Source of the DNA: Phymatolithon calcareum
Taxonomy: Eukaryota; Rhodophyta; Florideophyceae; Hapalidiales
Assembly (NCBI GenBank): GCA_977006965.1
Contig: OZ345356.1
Location: 2,852,001 to 2,916,000 of the forward strand
Length of the DNA: 64,000 nt
Direction of reading: 5' to 3'
Shown here: positions 31,901-40,554 of the stretch, one piece after another
Layout of the letters: the number at the start of each line of letters is the position of its first letter
Numbering within the stretch: position 1 is the first letter of the stretch
Made by a program: the position numbers and the translations under genes
Notes under the pieces: generated by a model
Told to the model about the DNA's origin: nothing
The model's input: only the letters and a program-made list of their open reading frames with translations
Databases searched by the model: none

Positions 31901-32965
31901 GATGGCCATCCTACTCTCTGGACAACATCTTATCAACTGGCGCAAGTCGTTCAAGAATCCGGTCTGACAGTCTTTCGTAGGCCAGAGATCGTCAACCAGA
32001 AACAAGCACACTTTCCCTTCGAACCAGGCGACAGCATAATCCACAGCTTTCCCGAGCAATGAACAACGTTCGACAACTGAGGCAGATGACGCTGCTCCTG
32101 TTAGGCGCATGATTCTCGCGATTTCGGAAATTGCCATGGCCAGCGTGGCGCCTTGACCAAGGGACATATACTGAATCCCTCCGGGGAAGCGGTTGCGAAT
32201 ATCTTCATCAAAAGCAAGCCCTTGCAGAGCGATGGTTTTACCAACACCGGCCATGCCAACGACGCCGTGGGTACGCCTGATGACTCCAGTCGCCGCCGTC
32301 ACTTTGGATGCCGACACGGGGGATAGAATCGCTTGCTTTAAGATTCCTTCCGGTGTACTGTGTTTGCCGTCAACACCTCTTGCAGTAAAGTTGAGCGATG
32401 TGCCATGAGGTAGTTCCGGTATGCTTGATCCCAAGCGATACACGTCGATCGCGTTGCCAACGACTTGCAAACTATCAAGCTTGCGCACAACATCATTGCG
32501 AAGAGCTTGAATGTTGACTCCGGTGACGAGCATTGATTTCAGATGGAGCAGCTGCGTAGAGGCTTCTTGCAAACGTGGTTGGAGAGCATTCATAGTGTCG
32601 CTAATGTCTGAGGAGCGGACAATGCGACGGATTTTTGACTTTAAGTTAGCCCGTATACCACTCGCATTCCCTGGGTACGTCTTCGATCGAACTGTTTCCA
32701 AGGCGGACTTGCAATGGTTGAGGATGTTTTGCACGGACTCAAATGTTTCGTTGAAAAGATCACGGATGCTAGCGTGGATAGCTGCTGGTGATGATTGAAG
32801 GCGAGTCTCCACCTCGTCGATATGTCGCATCAAACGATTGAGTTCATCTGTCTAGCTGCGAAAGGTATCACGTCCTTTTCGGAAGTCGGATACAATCGTC
32901 GTGATGCTGGTGAAGAGGGTACGGGCCTCTGCAATAATGGCGAGACCGAATCCGGCGGCCTCCAT
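28940..32965 (-). pseudogene. Extended NLR-type frame with two internal stops
   Basis: The 1,342-codon frame from ATG 32965 to 28940 is open except for TAG at 32852-32854 and TGA at 29279-29281. Upstream of the TAG, 37 codons encode a mostly hydrophobic N-terminal helix (MEAAGFGLAIIAEARTLF). Downstream of the TGA, 112 codons encode an acidic linker followed by a WD-like strand pair (RLFVAGLESGALAICNFKV) ending at a normal stop. Both extensions share the phase of the central gene, which suggests that the ancestral protein covered all of it. Either the gene is decaying or the present protein is shortened at both ends. Stop readthrough is a remote alternative. Confidence 0.6.
29279..32830 (-). 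CDS. NB-ARC/WD40 NLR-like protein, central frame
   Basis: This frame of about 1,183 residues starts at ATG 32830, one codon after an in-frame TTG (numbering below counts that TTG as residue 1). Residues 1-130 are predominantly helical. The nucleotide-binding module follows: P-loop GMAGVGKT at 193-200, Walker B LFLVDDLW at 277-284, sensor ITTRS at 311-315, GLPLAL at 375-380 and an MHD-like LHD at 520-522. From about residue 725 there are 11 WD40 repeats, the best being the SGSxDxTVRLWD type at about 900-1180. This order (helical, NB-ARC, WD40) is that of STAND-class immune or cell-death switches, in which the WD propeller senses a ligand and ATP-driven oligomerisation activates the N-terminal effector. 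Here the likely first effector helix lies upstream of a TAG. Confidence 0.8.
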   Translation of the reverse strand: MRHIDEVETRLQSSPAAIHASIRDLFNETFESVQNILNHCKSALETVRSKTYPGNASGIRANLKSKIRRIVRSSDISDTMNALQPRLQEASTQLLHLKSMLVTGVNIQALRNDVVRKLDSLQVVGNAIDVYRLGSSIPELPHGTSLNFTARGVDGKHSTPEGILKQAILSPVSASKVTAATGVIRRTHGVVGMAGVGKTIALQGLAFDEDIRNRFPGGIQYMSLGQGATLAMAISEIARIMRLTGAASSASVVERCSLLGKAVDYAVAWFEGKVCLFLVDDLWPTKDCQTGFLNDLRQLIRCCPESRMAITTRSHAIAHSAGCKVDFAARDTLGAVSESMFMTHATQDGTEKAPRDSTGGLWWSVATILSICGGLPLALALTGSAVAFLTPEYDVLESACDAYASQLVKQRFKVGEEQGPAGSSLNAGISLSLKFLEPEFVKFKRTHGLVTDHTIAQLYESLCVLRHQAWVSVSVLSRMWKIDDDSALAVVRLLSGLSLCTLTFRENTKDPAKECGLQLHDLQLDYCRRQAETMKTCSQWHALLLNGYLEQVWSGFDDSLLDGQDTSLEHSLLATTPRSWWSVPEDDYIHENLNRHLMSANLSTELAALLLDARWTHVRFDIGGILSLKSDFDCLMILDEEVFPLGLSREFELLWKTIQVSWGRASEGKRSFLFQVCGRLFTLRTDSAVVRSYLESVEAHTPSPYLVPVTPFFPDPCSALIMEIPAGGRCWAVDCSPCGRFIAAGAGHDVVVADASTGNIIKRLKGHLPDVMCVTFAGGSKRIVSSSRDKSVIVWEWESSESPGHVLKGRSEGATRIAVCSDGSKIFSCSCDRTLKIWYANTGTQIEEFEQKSDVYCFAASNNGQYVAIGLKDGTLKVMNSSTGRTVFEDSSALEGWIQSAAFSASDQLLATGSWEGTIRVWNTTTWTCVGGPFQGHTESVQCVTFSQVGQLLASGSGDNTVRLWDVNTGRNIWTSSDMHSVVTSVLFTRDGERIISGSYDGNIRIWNTRVEAEANEREYGHSAPVEAVAISHDGLRVASGSADETVRLWDSRTGSQIGRPMEGHTGEVYCVSFSRDGRYLVSGSYDKTVRLWDAKTCAQIGAPLEQHSDWVMCVSFSSDGQRILSGSGDKTVLIWDANSGVLIGSALLGHTTFVRAVCESGDGSYVVSRDEHGDVIIWNRVN

Positions 32966-32968
32966 GTC

Positions 32969-33451
32969 CTGATAGTTCTGACGGTTGCGTGAAGTTGATG
33001 CGGAGGAGACAGAGCAAGAAGAAGTCGGTGGGCTGGTTATTGAAGAGAGCGTGTTGTGCGGTAGCAGGGGAATGTTAGGAGGGGAACAAAAAGCAGGAGA
33101 GTTGTCATACCAGCCTACGTGGCGTCCGTATGAAGCACAGCAGGTAAGGCGAAAATGTATCATAAACGTAGACGTTTGATGGAAAAAAATCCAGTTTACA
33201 GCTCGCGTATACTGTACTTAACGGACCGTAATACAGTGAAGCCTCTCGTCGGGAGATTGGCATTCTGGAGAGAAATAATAGAAAAGTAGGTTTTCGAGCT
33301 TTGCCTGTGCACTGTGCACAAAATGTGCATGGCTCGTGCCCGTGGCTTTCGTGATTTTCGAAAGTTGCCGAGAAAATTCGAGATGTTGCCGTTGTGCGCC
33401 GGACGGATTTAACCATACAGTATTTTAATTACCGTAATGCATCGGAACACT
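32969..33451. promoter_or_regulatory. NLR upstream unit, copy A
   Basis: This 483-bp segment lies directly upstream of the MEAAGFG start codon and reappears, about 90 percent identical by eye, as copy B (37247-37363 joined to 58781-59130). It presumably contains the promoter and 5' leader of the NLR gene. It ends with ACT, where a Harbinger element inserted. Confidence 0.65.
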
Positions 33452-33746
33452 AGGGGTTGTCAAAATTCCCAATTTGGCGTTCCTATTTCGTCGTTCCAAA
33501 TTGACGCCGATTATAGTAGAATTTTCAGTATCCAATCATTTGCTGTGCTATGTCCTAGATTTTGACACCCCCTCTTTAGCCGCCTTCCTATTTGCATTCC
33601 AATTTCGATACCCAGTTCCCCACTTTCACCACCTTCACGTAACACGTGTAGAACTCTTCTGTCCTGTGGGATGTGCTTATCCTTCTGCCACAGCCTACCG
33701 GATAGGCCGCGCGCCAAAGACTACTTGAAACCCCGCTTGTGCGCAG

Positions 33747-35714
33747 ATGATGGCTGGAAGCGCGGCGCGAGCGCCAAATTCAACTGAAAGCGCATCGGGC
33801 GCGTCAAGGACGATAGCGATTGCACCGTGCACGGTTAGAACGACTGAAAATGCAAGAATCGAGCCGAGGACTACTGAAAACGCAGTAGATGCGCCTGGTA
33901 CGAGAAAAAGCCCCCAGCGCTCGCAAAGCACAAATGGAAACGAGGCGGGCGAGCTGAAAACGGCTGGAAACGTGAATGGCGCGTCAATATCGGCTGTAAG
34001 CGCAGAAAAAGGTCCTAGGTCTTCTGGAAATGCGGCGGGTGCGTCGACGTCGGCCCGAAATGCGGAAAGTCTGCCGAGGTCGGCGGGAAACGAAACAGAC
34101 ACGCCGATGTCGGCTGGAAACGCGAACACAGCGCCACTCTCCGCAGGATACGTGACGGGAACACCGAAGTCGGCTGGAAACACGGTGAACGCGCCGAGGT
34201 CCATCACGGCAGGAGCACAGTCGACGGTCACAGCACGCATGCCCGTGATACGTGTTGGTTCGGCAAATGCACCAATGACACCACGTTCGTCCGATACAGT
34301 GGGGAATGCACAAGTTTCGACAGCAGCAGAAACGCCGGCAACCCACGCGGCACATACTGAAGAGGTTATTGCTATGGGTGGTGTATCGACTCTGCCAATG
34401 TCACGTGCTCCGCCTTTTGGAGGAGCTGACCTCGTGAATCGTGAAGTTCGACTACCGCGTGAAACGAAAAAGTGTGGGTACACTCGTTGTAGGAACAGGA
34501 CAGTTGATCTTGCGCAGTTTCAGTGTATCGCACATGAATGCGAGAAGGGTGTTCACGCTACATGCTACTCGTTGTTGCGGTTGGAGATGGGCGTCTCTGA
34601 GGAAGAATCAGGTACTATAAAAGGGCAGGTGTGTACAAGACGTTGTCTGAAGAAGCTTCGAAAGCTGCTTGCCGAACAGCGGCGAGCAACGTCGTCGCGC
34701 AAGCAGCGGGTGCTGTGGACCCAAGACGGAAGCTTGGCTGTCCTGATGAACTGGTTGACAACAGAGGGTAACTACGAGAAGTATACCGGTGGAAGTGGAT
34801 CAGAAGGGCGAACTAAAGACAGTTACCACTCAGAAATCAAGCGAATTATCGATGGAACCCAGGGATGCACTGAAAGATTGGAAAAAGACATCGCCTCTAA
34901 GATTGCGTCACTAGAAAGAGCGTTCCGTGATGCATCGGACTGGCTAAATAACACAGGAGCAGGGCTCAGTGACCCCGGTGAGATACGCACGTACGTATTG
35001 AAAAAGTGGCCCCAGTACTACGATCTAGAGCCTGTCATGTCTGAGCGGCCGAACACCCGGCCGCTGTCTACGAATGAGGACAATCTGGGAGACTCTGATG
35101 CTGACCGTGAGGATAACGCACGCAATGGGAACAGTCAACCTTCGCTGCTCAACGTATGCGAGAATAGCTCATGGGAATCGAGGTTGCGTTCCGAGGGTCT
35201 ACTCAATGATGACGATGACGACATTACGCCGGACAATCAAGAAGATGACAACGCGCAGCGTGTACAGCCGCCAGATGCACATGAGGAAGATGCTGCCACA
35301 CCTGTTTCAAACCGTGGCCGTCCTGATGTTTCACTTCTCCGCAATGATTCACGCTCGAACTCTAGACGTCGACTTTCGCTGACGTCCTCTGGGGACGGCG
35401 CAGAGCGGCGCACGAAAAAAAAGCGAAAGTCAAAGAAATTGGGCGGAAGTGATAGTAATTTCGGACTTCTGGATTCCTCGCAACTATTAGACCTGCGTCG
35501 AGATGAGCTGGCGCTAAAACGAGAGGAAATCGATTCCAGAAAGCAAGTCGATAGCGCCACAGCAACTAAGTTACGAGCTGAAACAGATTTTGCTGAAGCG
35601 CGAGCACGCCGAGAAAGACAACAAGCTCGCTTTGAACTCATGAAACAAGCTAAAGAACTGCGCGATATGGGTTTTACACAGGACGAAATCGACGCCACAC
35701 TCGGATCCCAGTAA
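33747..35714 (+). CDS. Harbinger-associated DNA-binding protein (SANT/Myb-like)
   Basis: An intronless 655-residue frame inside the Harbinger element. Residues 1-225 are low-complexity Ala/Gly/Asn/Ser/Thr with imperfect repeats of the form SAGNxxxAPxS. Residues about 241-300 hold spaced Cys and His (CGYTRC, FQCIAHECEKGVHATCY, VCTRRC), probably a zinc-binding module. Residues about 317-430 form a trihelical SANT/Myb-like domain (VLWTQDGSLAVLMNWL, KIASLERAFRDASDWL, LKKWPQYYDL). Residues 460-530 are acidic, then a basic KKKRKSKK signal follows. The last 70 residues form a charged coiled coil. In this superfamily the second protein binds transposon ends and brings the transposase to the nucleus. 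It is convergent with the transposase gene, 30 bp apart. Confidence 0.75.
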   Translation: MMAGSAARAPNSTESASGASRTIAIAPCTVRTTENARIEPRTTENAVDAPGTRKSPQRSQSTNGNEAGELKTAGNVNGASISAVSAEKGPRSSGNAAGASTSARNAESLPRSAGNETDTPMSAGNANTAPLSAGYVTGTPKSAGNTVNAPRSITAGAQSTVTARMPVIRVGSANAPMTPRSSDTVGNAQVSTAAETPATHAAHTEEVIAMGGVSTLPMSRAPPFGGADLVNREVRLPRETKKCGYTRCRNRTVDLAQFQCIAHECEKGVHATCYSLLRLEMGVSEEESGTIKGQVCTRRCLKKLRKLLAEQRRATSSRKQRVLWTQDGSLAVLMNWLTTEGNYEKYTGGSGSEGRTKDSYHSEIKRIIDGTQGCTERLEKDIASKIASLERAFRDASDWLNNTGAGLSDPGEIRTYVLKKWPQYYDLEPVMSERPNTRPLSTNEDNLGDSDADREDNARNGNSQPSLLNVCENSSWESRLRSEGLLNDDDDDITPDNQEDDNAQRVQPPDAHEEDAATPVSNRGRPDVSLLRNDSRSNSRRRLSLTSSGDGAERRTKKKRKSKKLGGSDSNFGLLDSSQLLDLRRDELALKREEIDSRKQVDSATATKLRAETDFAEARARRERQQARFELMKQAKELRDMGFTQDEIDATLGSQ

Positions 35715-35744
35715 GTACAAAGCAATAAGCGCTTGATAAATCAC

Positions 35745-37031
35745 TCAGTGAATCCCTGTCCCGGGTAGCTCGCCTAAGTAATTTAAAAGCTGCTCTCGTC
35801 TTAAATCTTTTGGGTCATCCAGTGCGACACGCACCGACTGATTCAGTTCATCGTCGTCATCAAGTTGAAGAAATTCTTCGTCAATCCACGCGTCGTCGTA
35901 CTCGACGTCAATCATTAAGTTATGCAGCATCACGCATGCCTTAACATAACGGCAGATGCGCTCCATGCTTTTCTTTCCTGTCACATTTATGCGCACATTT
36001 TTCAACCAGGGGAATCGTCCCTTTAGCAAACCGATGCAGTGTTCGGATTTCACGCGTGGCTTTGCTAGCAGCTTGTTGAAAGCCGACTTGTTAGTACTCA
36101 AGGCACATCCTGCCGCGGATTTAAATGCGGGCACAATATGTGAACCACTAGTGAATGCCGAATCGGTCAATAAATATTCCATACACTGAAAGTAGTCAGA
36201 AGAGCGTTTGTTCAGCTTGCAATTTCGCCACACGCGGTTGTCGTGCACTGATCCCGGCCAGCCGACGACGTAGTAGATTATTCGACTGTGATGATCACAC
36301 ACAACCAACATGTTTATCGCATAGCCACCTTTTCGCGTGAAGTATGTCTCCCCGAAGTGCAAAGGTCGGCTTTCAAGCGGCAGCAGCGTGCCGTCCATGA
36401 GTCCGACACAATTAGGAAAATTCCAAATAGATTGGATTTCGTTTGCTGTGAGTCGTCGCTCGTTCTCATCTGGCCATCCGTACGCTTTGGATTCCAGTGA
36501 CAGCACAGCGGTCAGCGCTCGCATGCGAAACTGTTCAGCCGTACCTTTTCCGATGCGAAAATGTGAAGCCAGTGATTTGTTCGATGCAGCGCTGCCTTTT
36601 GACCCAATATATTTGAGCAGCACTAGCAGTTGATATGCAGACGGAGCTTGACGACGTGTGCTTCGAGCAGGCGGGCAGAAAACAGGATGCGTCTTGATTT
36701 CGTTATGTAAACGGAAGAATGCATCACGAGGCATTCGATAGTGGAATAGAAAGTCGTCCTTGTACCGCAATGTGTCAATATCGCCGTCCTCTTCGCCATA
36801 CAGGATCTCTTGAAACCTCTTATCACTCCACTTACGGTAGCCCGAGCGCTCACAATACCGTGATGCACTGAGCGATTCGAGTGCGCTTTGTGCTAACAAA
36901 AGTTCATCGCTCACAGATTGATCACATTGGGCTCCGAAAGCTAACTCCCAGTCCAATCCGAGCTGATGCAGCTGGTGCACTCTCTGCGCCAACCGTCTCC
37001 TGACGCGCATCTTCATGTTCACGCGAGGCAT
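35745..37031 (-). CDS. PIF/Harbinger DDE transposase
   Basis: An intronless frame of 428 residues with ATG at 37031. The DDE nuclease domain is complete: D213 in GLMDGTLLPL, D264 in GWPGSVHDNRVW and E330 in RVKSEHCIGLLKGRFPWLK. A helix-turn-helix-like region (residues 130-175, YQLLVLLKYIG..NKSLASHF) precedes it, as in DDE_Tnp_4 proteins. The TIRs and ACT duplication of the surrounding element agree with this family. The C-terminus is acidic. All motif residues are present and no stop interrupts the frame, so it is probably active. Confidence 0.9.
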   Translation of the reverse strand: MPRVNMKMRVRRRLAQRVHQLHQLGLDWELAFGAQCDQSVSDELLLAQSALESLSASRYCERSGYRKWSDKRFQEILYGEEDGDIDTLRYKDDFLFHYRMPRDAFFRLHNEIKTHPVFCPPARSTRRQAPSAYQLLVLLKYIGSKGSAASNKSLASHFRIGKGTAEQFRMRALTAVLSLESKAYGWPDENERRLTANEIQSIWNFPNCVGLMDGTLLPLESRPLHFGETYFTRKGGYAINMLVVCDHHSRIIYYVVGWPGSVHDNRVWRNCKLNKRSSDYFQCMEYLLTDSAFTSGSHIVPAFKSAAGCALSTNKSAFNKLLAKPRVKSEHCIGLLKGRFPWLKNVRINVTGKKSMERICRYVKACVMLHNLMIDVEYDDAWIDEEFLQLDDDDELNQSVRVALDDPKDLRREQLLNYLGELPGTGIH

Positions 37032-37246
37032 TATTTTCTGCAGTCTTCGAACTGAGTGAGTAGGAATCGCAATTCGGAAAACAGAACGGCTAAATAGGAG
37101 GCAGATTCGCCCAATTCCAAGAAGCCCGTTTCAATAATTTGCCGAAATCGTGTGACCAATAAAATTCCAGAAAAGTTGCTTCCAAATTGGAGAGAAATAT
37201 TTGGGATCAAATAGGAACGCCAAATTGGGAATTTTGACAACCCCTA

Positions 37247-37363
37247 CTGATAGTTATGACGGTTGCGTGGAGTTGATGCGGAGGAGGCGGAGCAAGGAGA
37301 AGTCGGTGTGCTGGTTATTGAAGAGAGCGTGTTGTACGGTAGCAGGGGATTGTTAGGCGGGGT
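37247..37363. repeat. NLR upstream unit copy B, left part, with 10-bp TSD
   Basis: 37247-37353 matches 32969-33074 with about 9 differences. 37354-37363 is TAGGCGGGGT, repeated exactly at 58771-58780, where the rest of copy B resumes. Confidence 0.85.
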
Positions 37364-37700
37364 TAGGGATAGGACTGGACTGATTTGGACCAGTTCCGAT
37401 CCAGACCACTGTAAAGTTTCTGGCATTCGGCCGAATAGATCTGTTATGGGCTGCGGTCTGAATCCTCTCCGGATGGAGCACGTGTTTACAGCGGAAAGTC
37501 CGTGCGGAGAAAATGAAGCTTTGTGGACTGACCTGGAGCGGATTATCGCCATTTCTGGATCGATCCGGATTGGATTTCGGCTCTGTGTGGATCTGGATCG
37601 GATCAGATTAGGATTACGGGATTCAGATATACTCATACGGCAGCTGGCTGTGATTTCCGACCAAAGGGTGAAATCCGACCAGAGGGGATTTTGCATCAAA
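37364..37700. repeat. Left subterminal GATCC-rich zone
   Basis: Words such as GATCC, CCGATCCAG, GGATCGATCCGGATTGGAT and GGATCTGGATCGGAT recur at short spacing. The right end (58450-58770) shows the same words. Subterminal repeats of this kind are common transposase-binding zones. Confidence 0.6.
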
Positions 37701-40554
37701 AATATAACTGGATAATAAAGTTTTGAATATGATAAATTGCTGAGAACCGCAGCTTGAACGTGCAAAGTGGCAAAAAGATCTACTTGCTGATTTTTAATTT
37801 AAAAACTAATCTCTCCAATCGACAGAACGTATCGATATGTCATTCTGTCGAAAATTTCAGCGAAAACGGATAATATGTTTTGAGTAAATCGCGTCATGAA
37901 GCTAGGACAACAGCGTGAGGCTAGTCCTTTCGAGGGTGCCCATATTCCGCACTGGCGTGCTGGAAAGGCCGACGGACGGGCAAACAGTTACTCATATTAT
38001 AACATCTAATTTTGATAATAATTTTGATTCCTTATTTACGGGAAGTGAACGGATTTGACTGTCAAAATGTTATTTTGCAGTCAATTTTTCGGCTAGATTC
38101 ACCGTCGACGATCCAATTATTTCTGCGCTCTTTTGCGATTATGCATAGGGGGTTGCGGGAAAAGACGTAAAATTAGGAAAATGTTACATTTCAGGTTTCT
38201 ATTCGACCCAAACGTACAGAATGACAAAGTTTGAAACAGCAGTTTCCGAAATCTAATAGAATGGAGAGATCATACCATCTACACAGTAATATTTTCGGGC
38301 TAAAATCCGAAGCGTGCAAAAATCGCCCTGCGATTGGGCGATATTCAAAAACGCGTTCGTAACAAGATTCCGGAATCCGCATTTGAAATAAATGTTCACA
38401 CTTTCCACAAAACGTGCAGATTCTGTCGACTTTAACGGCTCCTAACTGGAGAGAAAGTTAAAGAATTCAATATTTCACTGCACTTTTTGAGAAACACCAC
38501 TATGTAGATTTAGAACATACAAAAAAATTGCACAAAAGCTCATCATATGTGGACGTGTTTTAGGTTCGTGTTTTGCAAAACACGTCGAAATTGGGCCATT
38601 CCGCTCTTCTTTCCGAGCGCCTACCGGAGAGCTCAATTGCACTTGTCCGAAACTTTTTGCGCTCAACGGTAGCGCATACCCATGCCTCACTTTGGGCGAA
38701 GCGGTTCTTTCTTTGAGTTGTTGAGCGCTGCGCAATCAACGAATCCGTTTTTCAGAACATGCGCAACATTTTTGCGACAGAACCTGTCTCAAAAGAATCT
38801 GCGTTTGAATTCATGTTACGTGCCTCGTTCAGCTTTGAAATCTTTCCACCAGTCAGCGCCCAGAACACTATTTGTCGCCCTGATGAAGAGCGTATGAAAG
38901 ATATATGTGGTTGAGACGTCAACTGCGCATCAGCATGACAGCCGGCTTACAATATGATGCAAGCAAATACTTGCGCTTCTTTTTGGGTTGAGAGAGAATC
39001 TACTAATTACGCACTGGGGGAGCTCGCGCCGTGGAACGCGTTAAAATCAGTCGTTTTTCAAATGTTAAATTCCTCGTTTTCTCGTGAAACGTTATTTGAA
39101 ACAATTGAAAATCTCAAATATTAACATATTGCACGCGTGCCTTTGGAGGCACACTGAGCACGTTTCCTCAGTCCCGGGAATGTACGAGTTGCACCGATGC
39201 TTGCAAGTGGATATACAACGACAACATGACTGTAGCATATAGTCGGCAGACATCATGATGGGTAGTTACAGTACAAGAACCCCAGAATAATACCAGTTGG
39301 TTGACGCATTCAAGCGAGCACTGCCGTGCCACACTCGGGAGCACTACTCCGTCGCAACGTGATGCGTCATTACGCTATTTTTGGGTAGCCATCAAGCGTC
39401 ACCGCTTTGTCGTAATGCGAATATAGACAGGACGCACGAATAATGAACAATGGAAAAACTGGTTGTCAGGGCACAGAATTGCGATTAGATATCACCCAGC
39501 TTTTAGGGCAGCATGTCAGAAGTACTGGATCTACTCAAGCCCTTACCAAATGAGACGGGAATTTAGGCCTCAGTGTCTTCTACATCAACGATACGGCCAT
39601 CCTGCTTCACCTAGCAGTGTCGATAAATATCAAGCTATTAATTTGTCATCTATAATCTGCGCAACGACCGCGTTTGTCCATGGAGTAAGCCGATACAGGC
39701 GTTTACTTAGGACGATAGGAAATTTCGGTGCGACCATTCACAAATACAGCCTTGACTGTACTGATGGTGTCGCAATTGCTGCTCTGGTTCTAATCGCATC
39801 GGTGCTCGGTCTCATAGTCGTCTTCATTCGGCCACTTCAATTTCATTGCCAGGACGAGCTTCGGCATGCTCTCTTCTCTATTCATTAAATTGTTTACGCT
39901 TCCATTCTGGATCACCCTGTCCATGAGGGCGTTCTAATCGTACTTTCAAAACCGAAGCAAGAGCGTTTTCTAACTGCAGCGCGCCGCTCATAGGGCAGTA
40001 GCGAAGACGTTTCTGGCGTTGGGCTTGACGACATCAAAATTGCTGCTGAGTGATCTTAGTCTTTGGAAATGAGTGGCTTAGAGAACCAATCGGCTTGGGC
40101 TCTGACATGAACGAGCGTGGTGGCGGATTGCATTTGCATACGGCTATTACTACAGAACACAAACTTGCGAGAATAGCCTGGTAAGCCATGTCCGCAATAT
40201 CAGCGAAAGACACAATCACATGTAGGCATAGTGCCCCTTTTTCCCCCTGCTTCATGTGGACTACCTCAACTGCGACTACCATAAGAAAATATAGCAGACA
40301 CAGTAAAGAAAGAAGGAGGGTTTTTCTCTCGAGACTTTTCGCCACTGCCGAACGATTTCCTCTGTTCTAAATGAGGACATTTGTCCGTCTTCGCTTTGCA
40401 AAGTACTCATCGGCCTCGTCAAAGCTAAGCTGAACAACCATTGAAAAAAGCGCCACCAACTGACAAGCAATCATTGCGTCCTCAGTATTAGTAGCAGCAT
40501 ATTTCATCATGCGGTAGCTCGTGGGTCATCATGCGTGCTGAATACGGCATACTT
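37701..40554. other. No recognised gene
   Basis: Frames at 39463-39888 (141 residues, from a TTG) and on the minus strand at 40034-40345 (from a GTG) contain hydrophobic stretches, but no ATG start or domain. 37760-39400 is mixed AT-rich sequence. I see no repeats or clear termini of the CACTA-like element here. Confidence 0.45.

Larger units (their letters stand above)
33452..37245. mobile_element. Intact autonomous PIF/Harbinger element
   Basis: The ends are perfect 37-bp inverted repeats (33452-33488 and 37209-37245) starting AGGGGTTGTCAAAATTCCCA. A 3-bp target duplication ACT flanks the element (33449-33451 and 37246-37248), as expected for this superfamily. It carries two convergent uninterrupted genes, a DNA-binding protein and a DDE transposase. 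Perfect TIRs and open frames indicate a recent insertion. Confidence 0.9.

Noticed and set aside
33695-34483. 262-residue minus-strand gene opposite Harbinger ORF1
   Set aside because: It overlaps the repeat-built start of a gene with clear domains downstream and shows only mirrored repeat composition.
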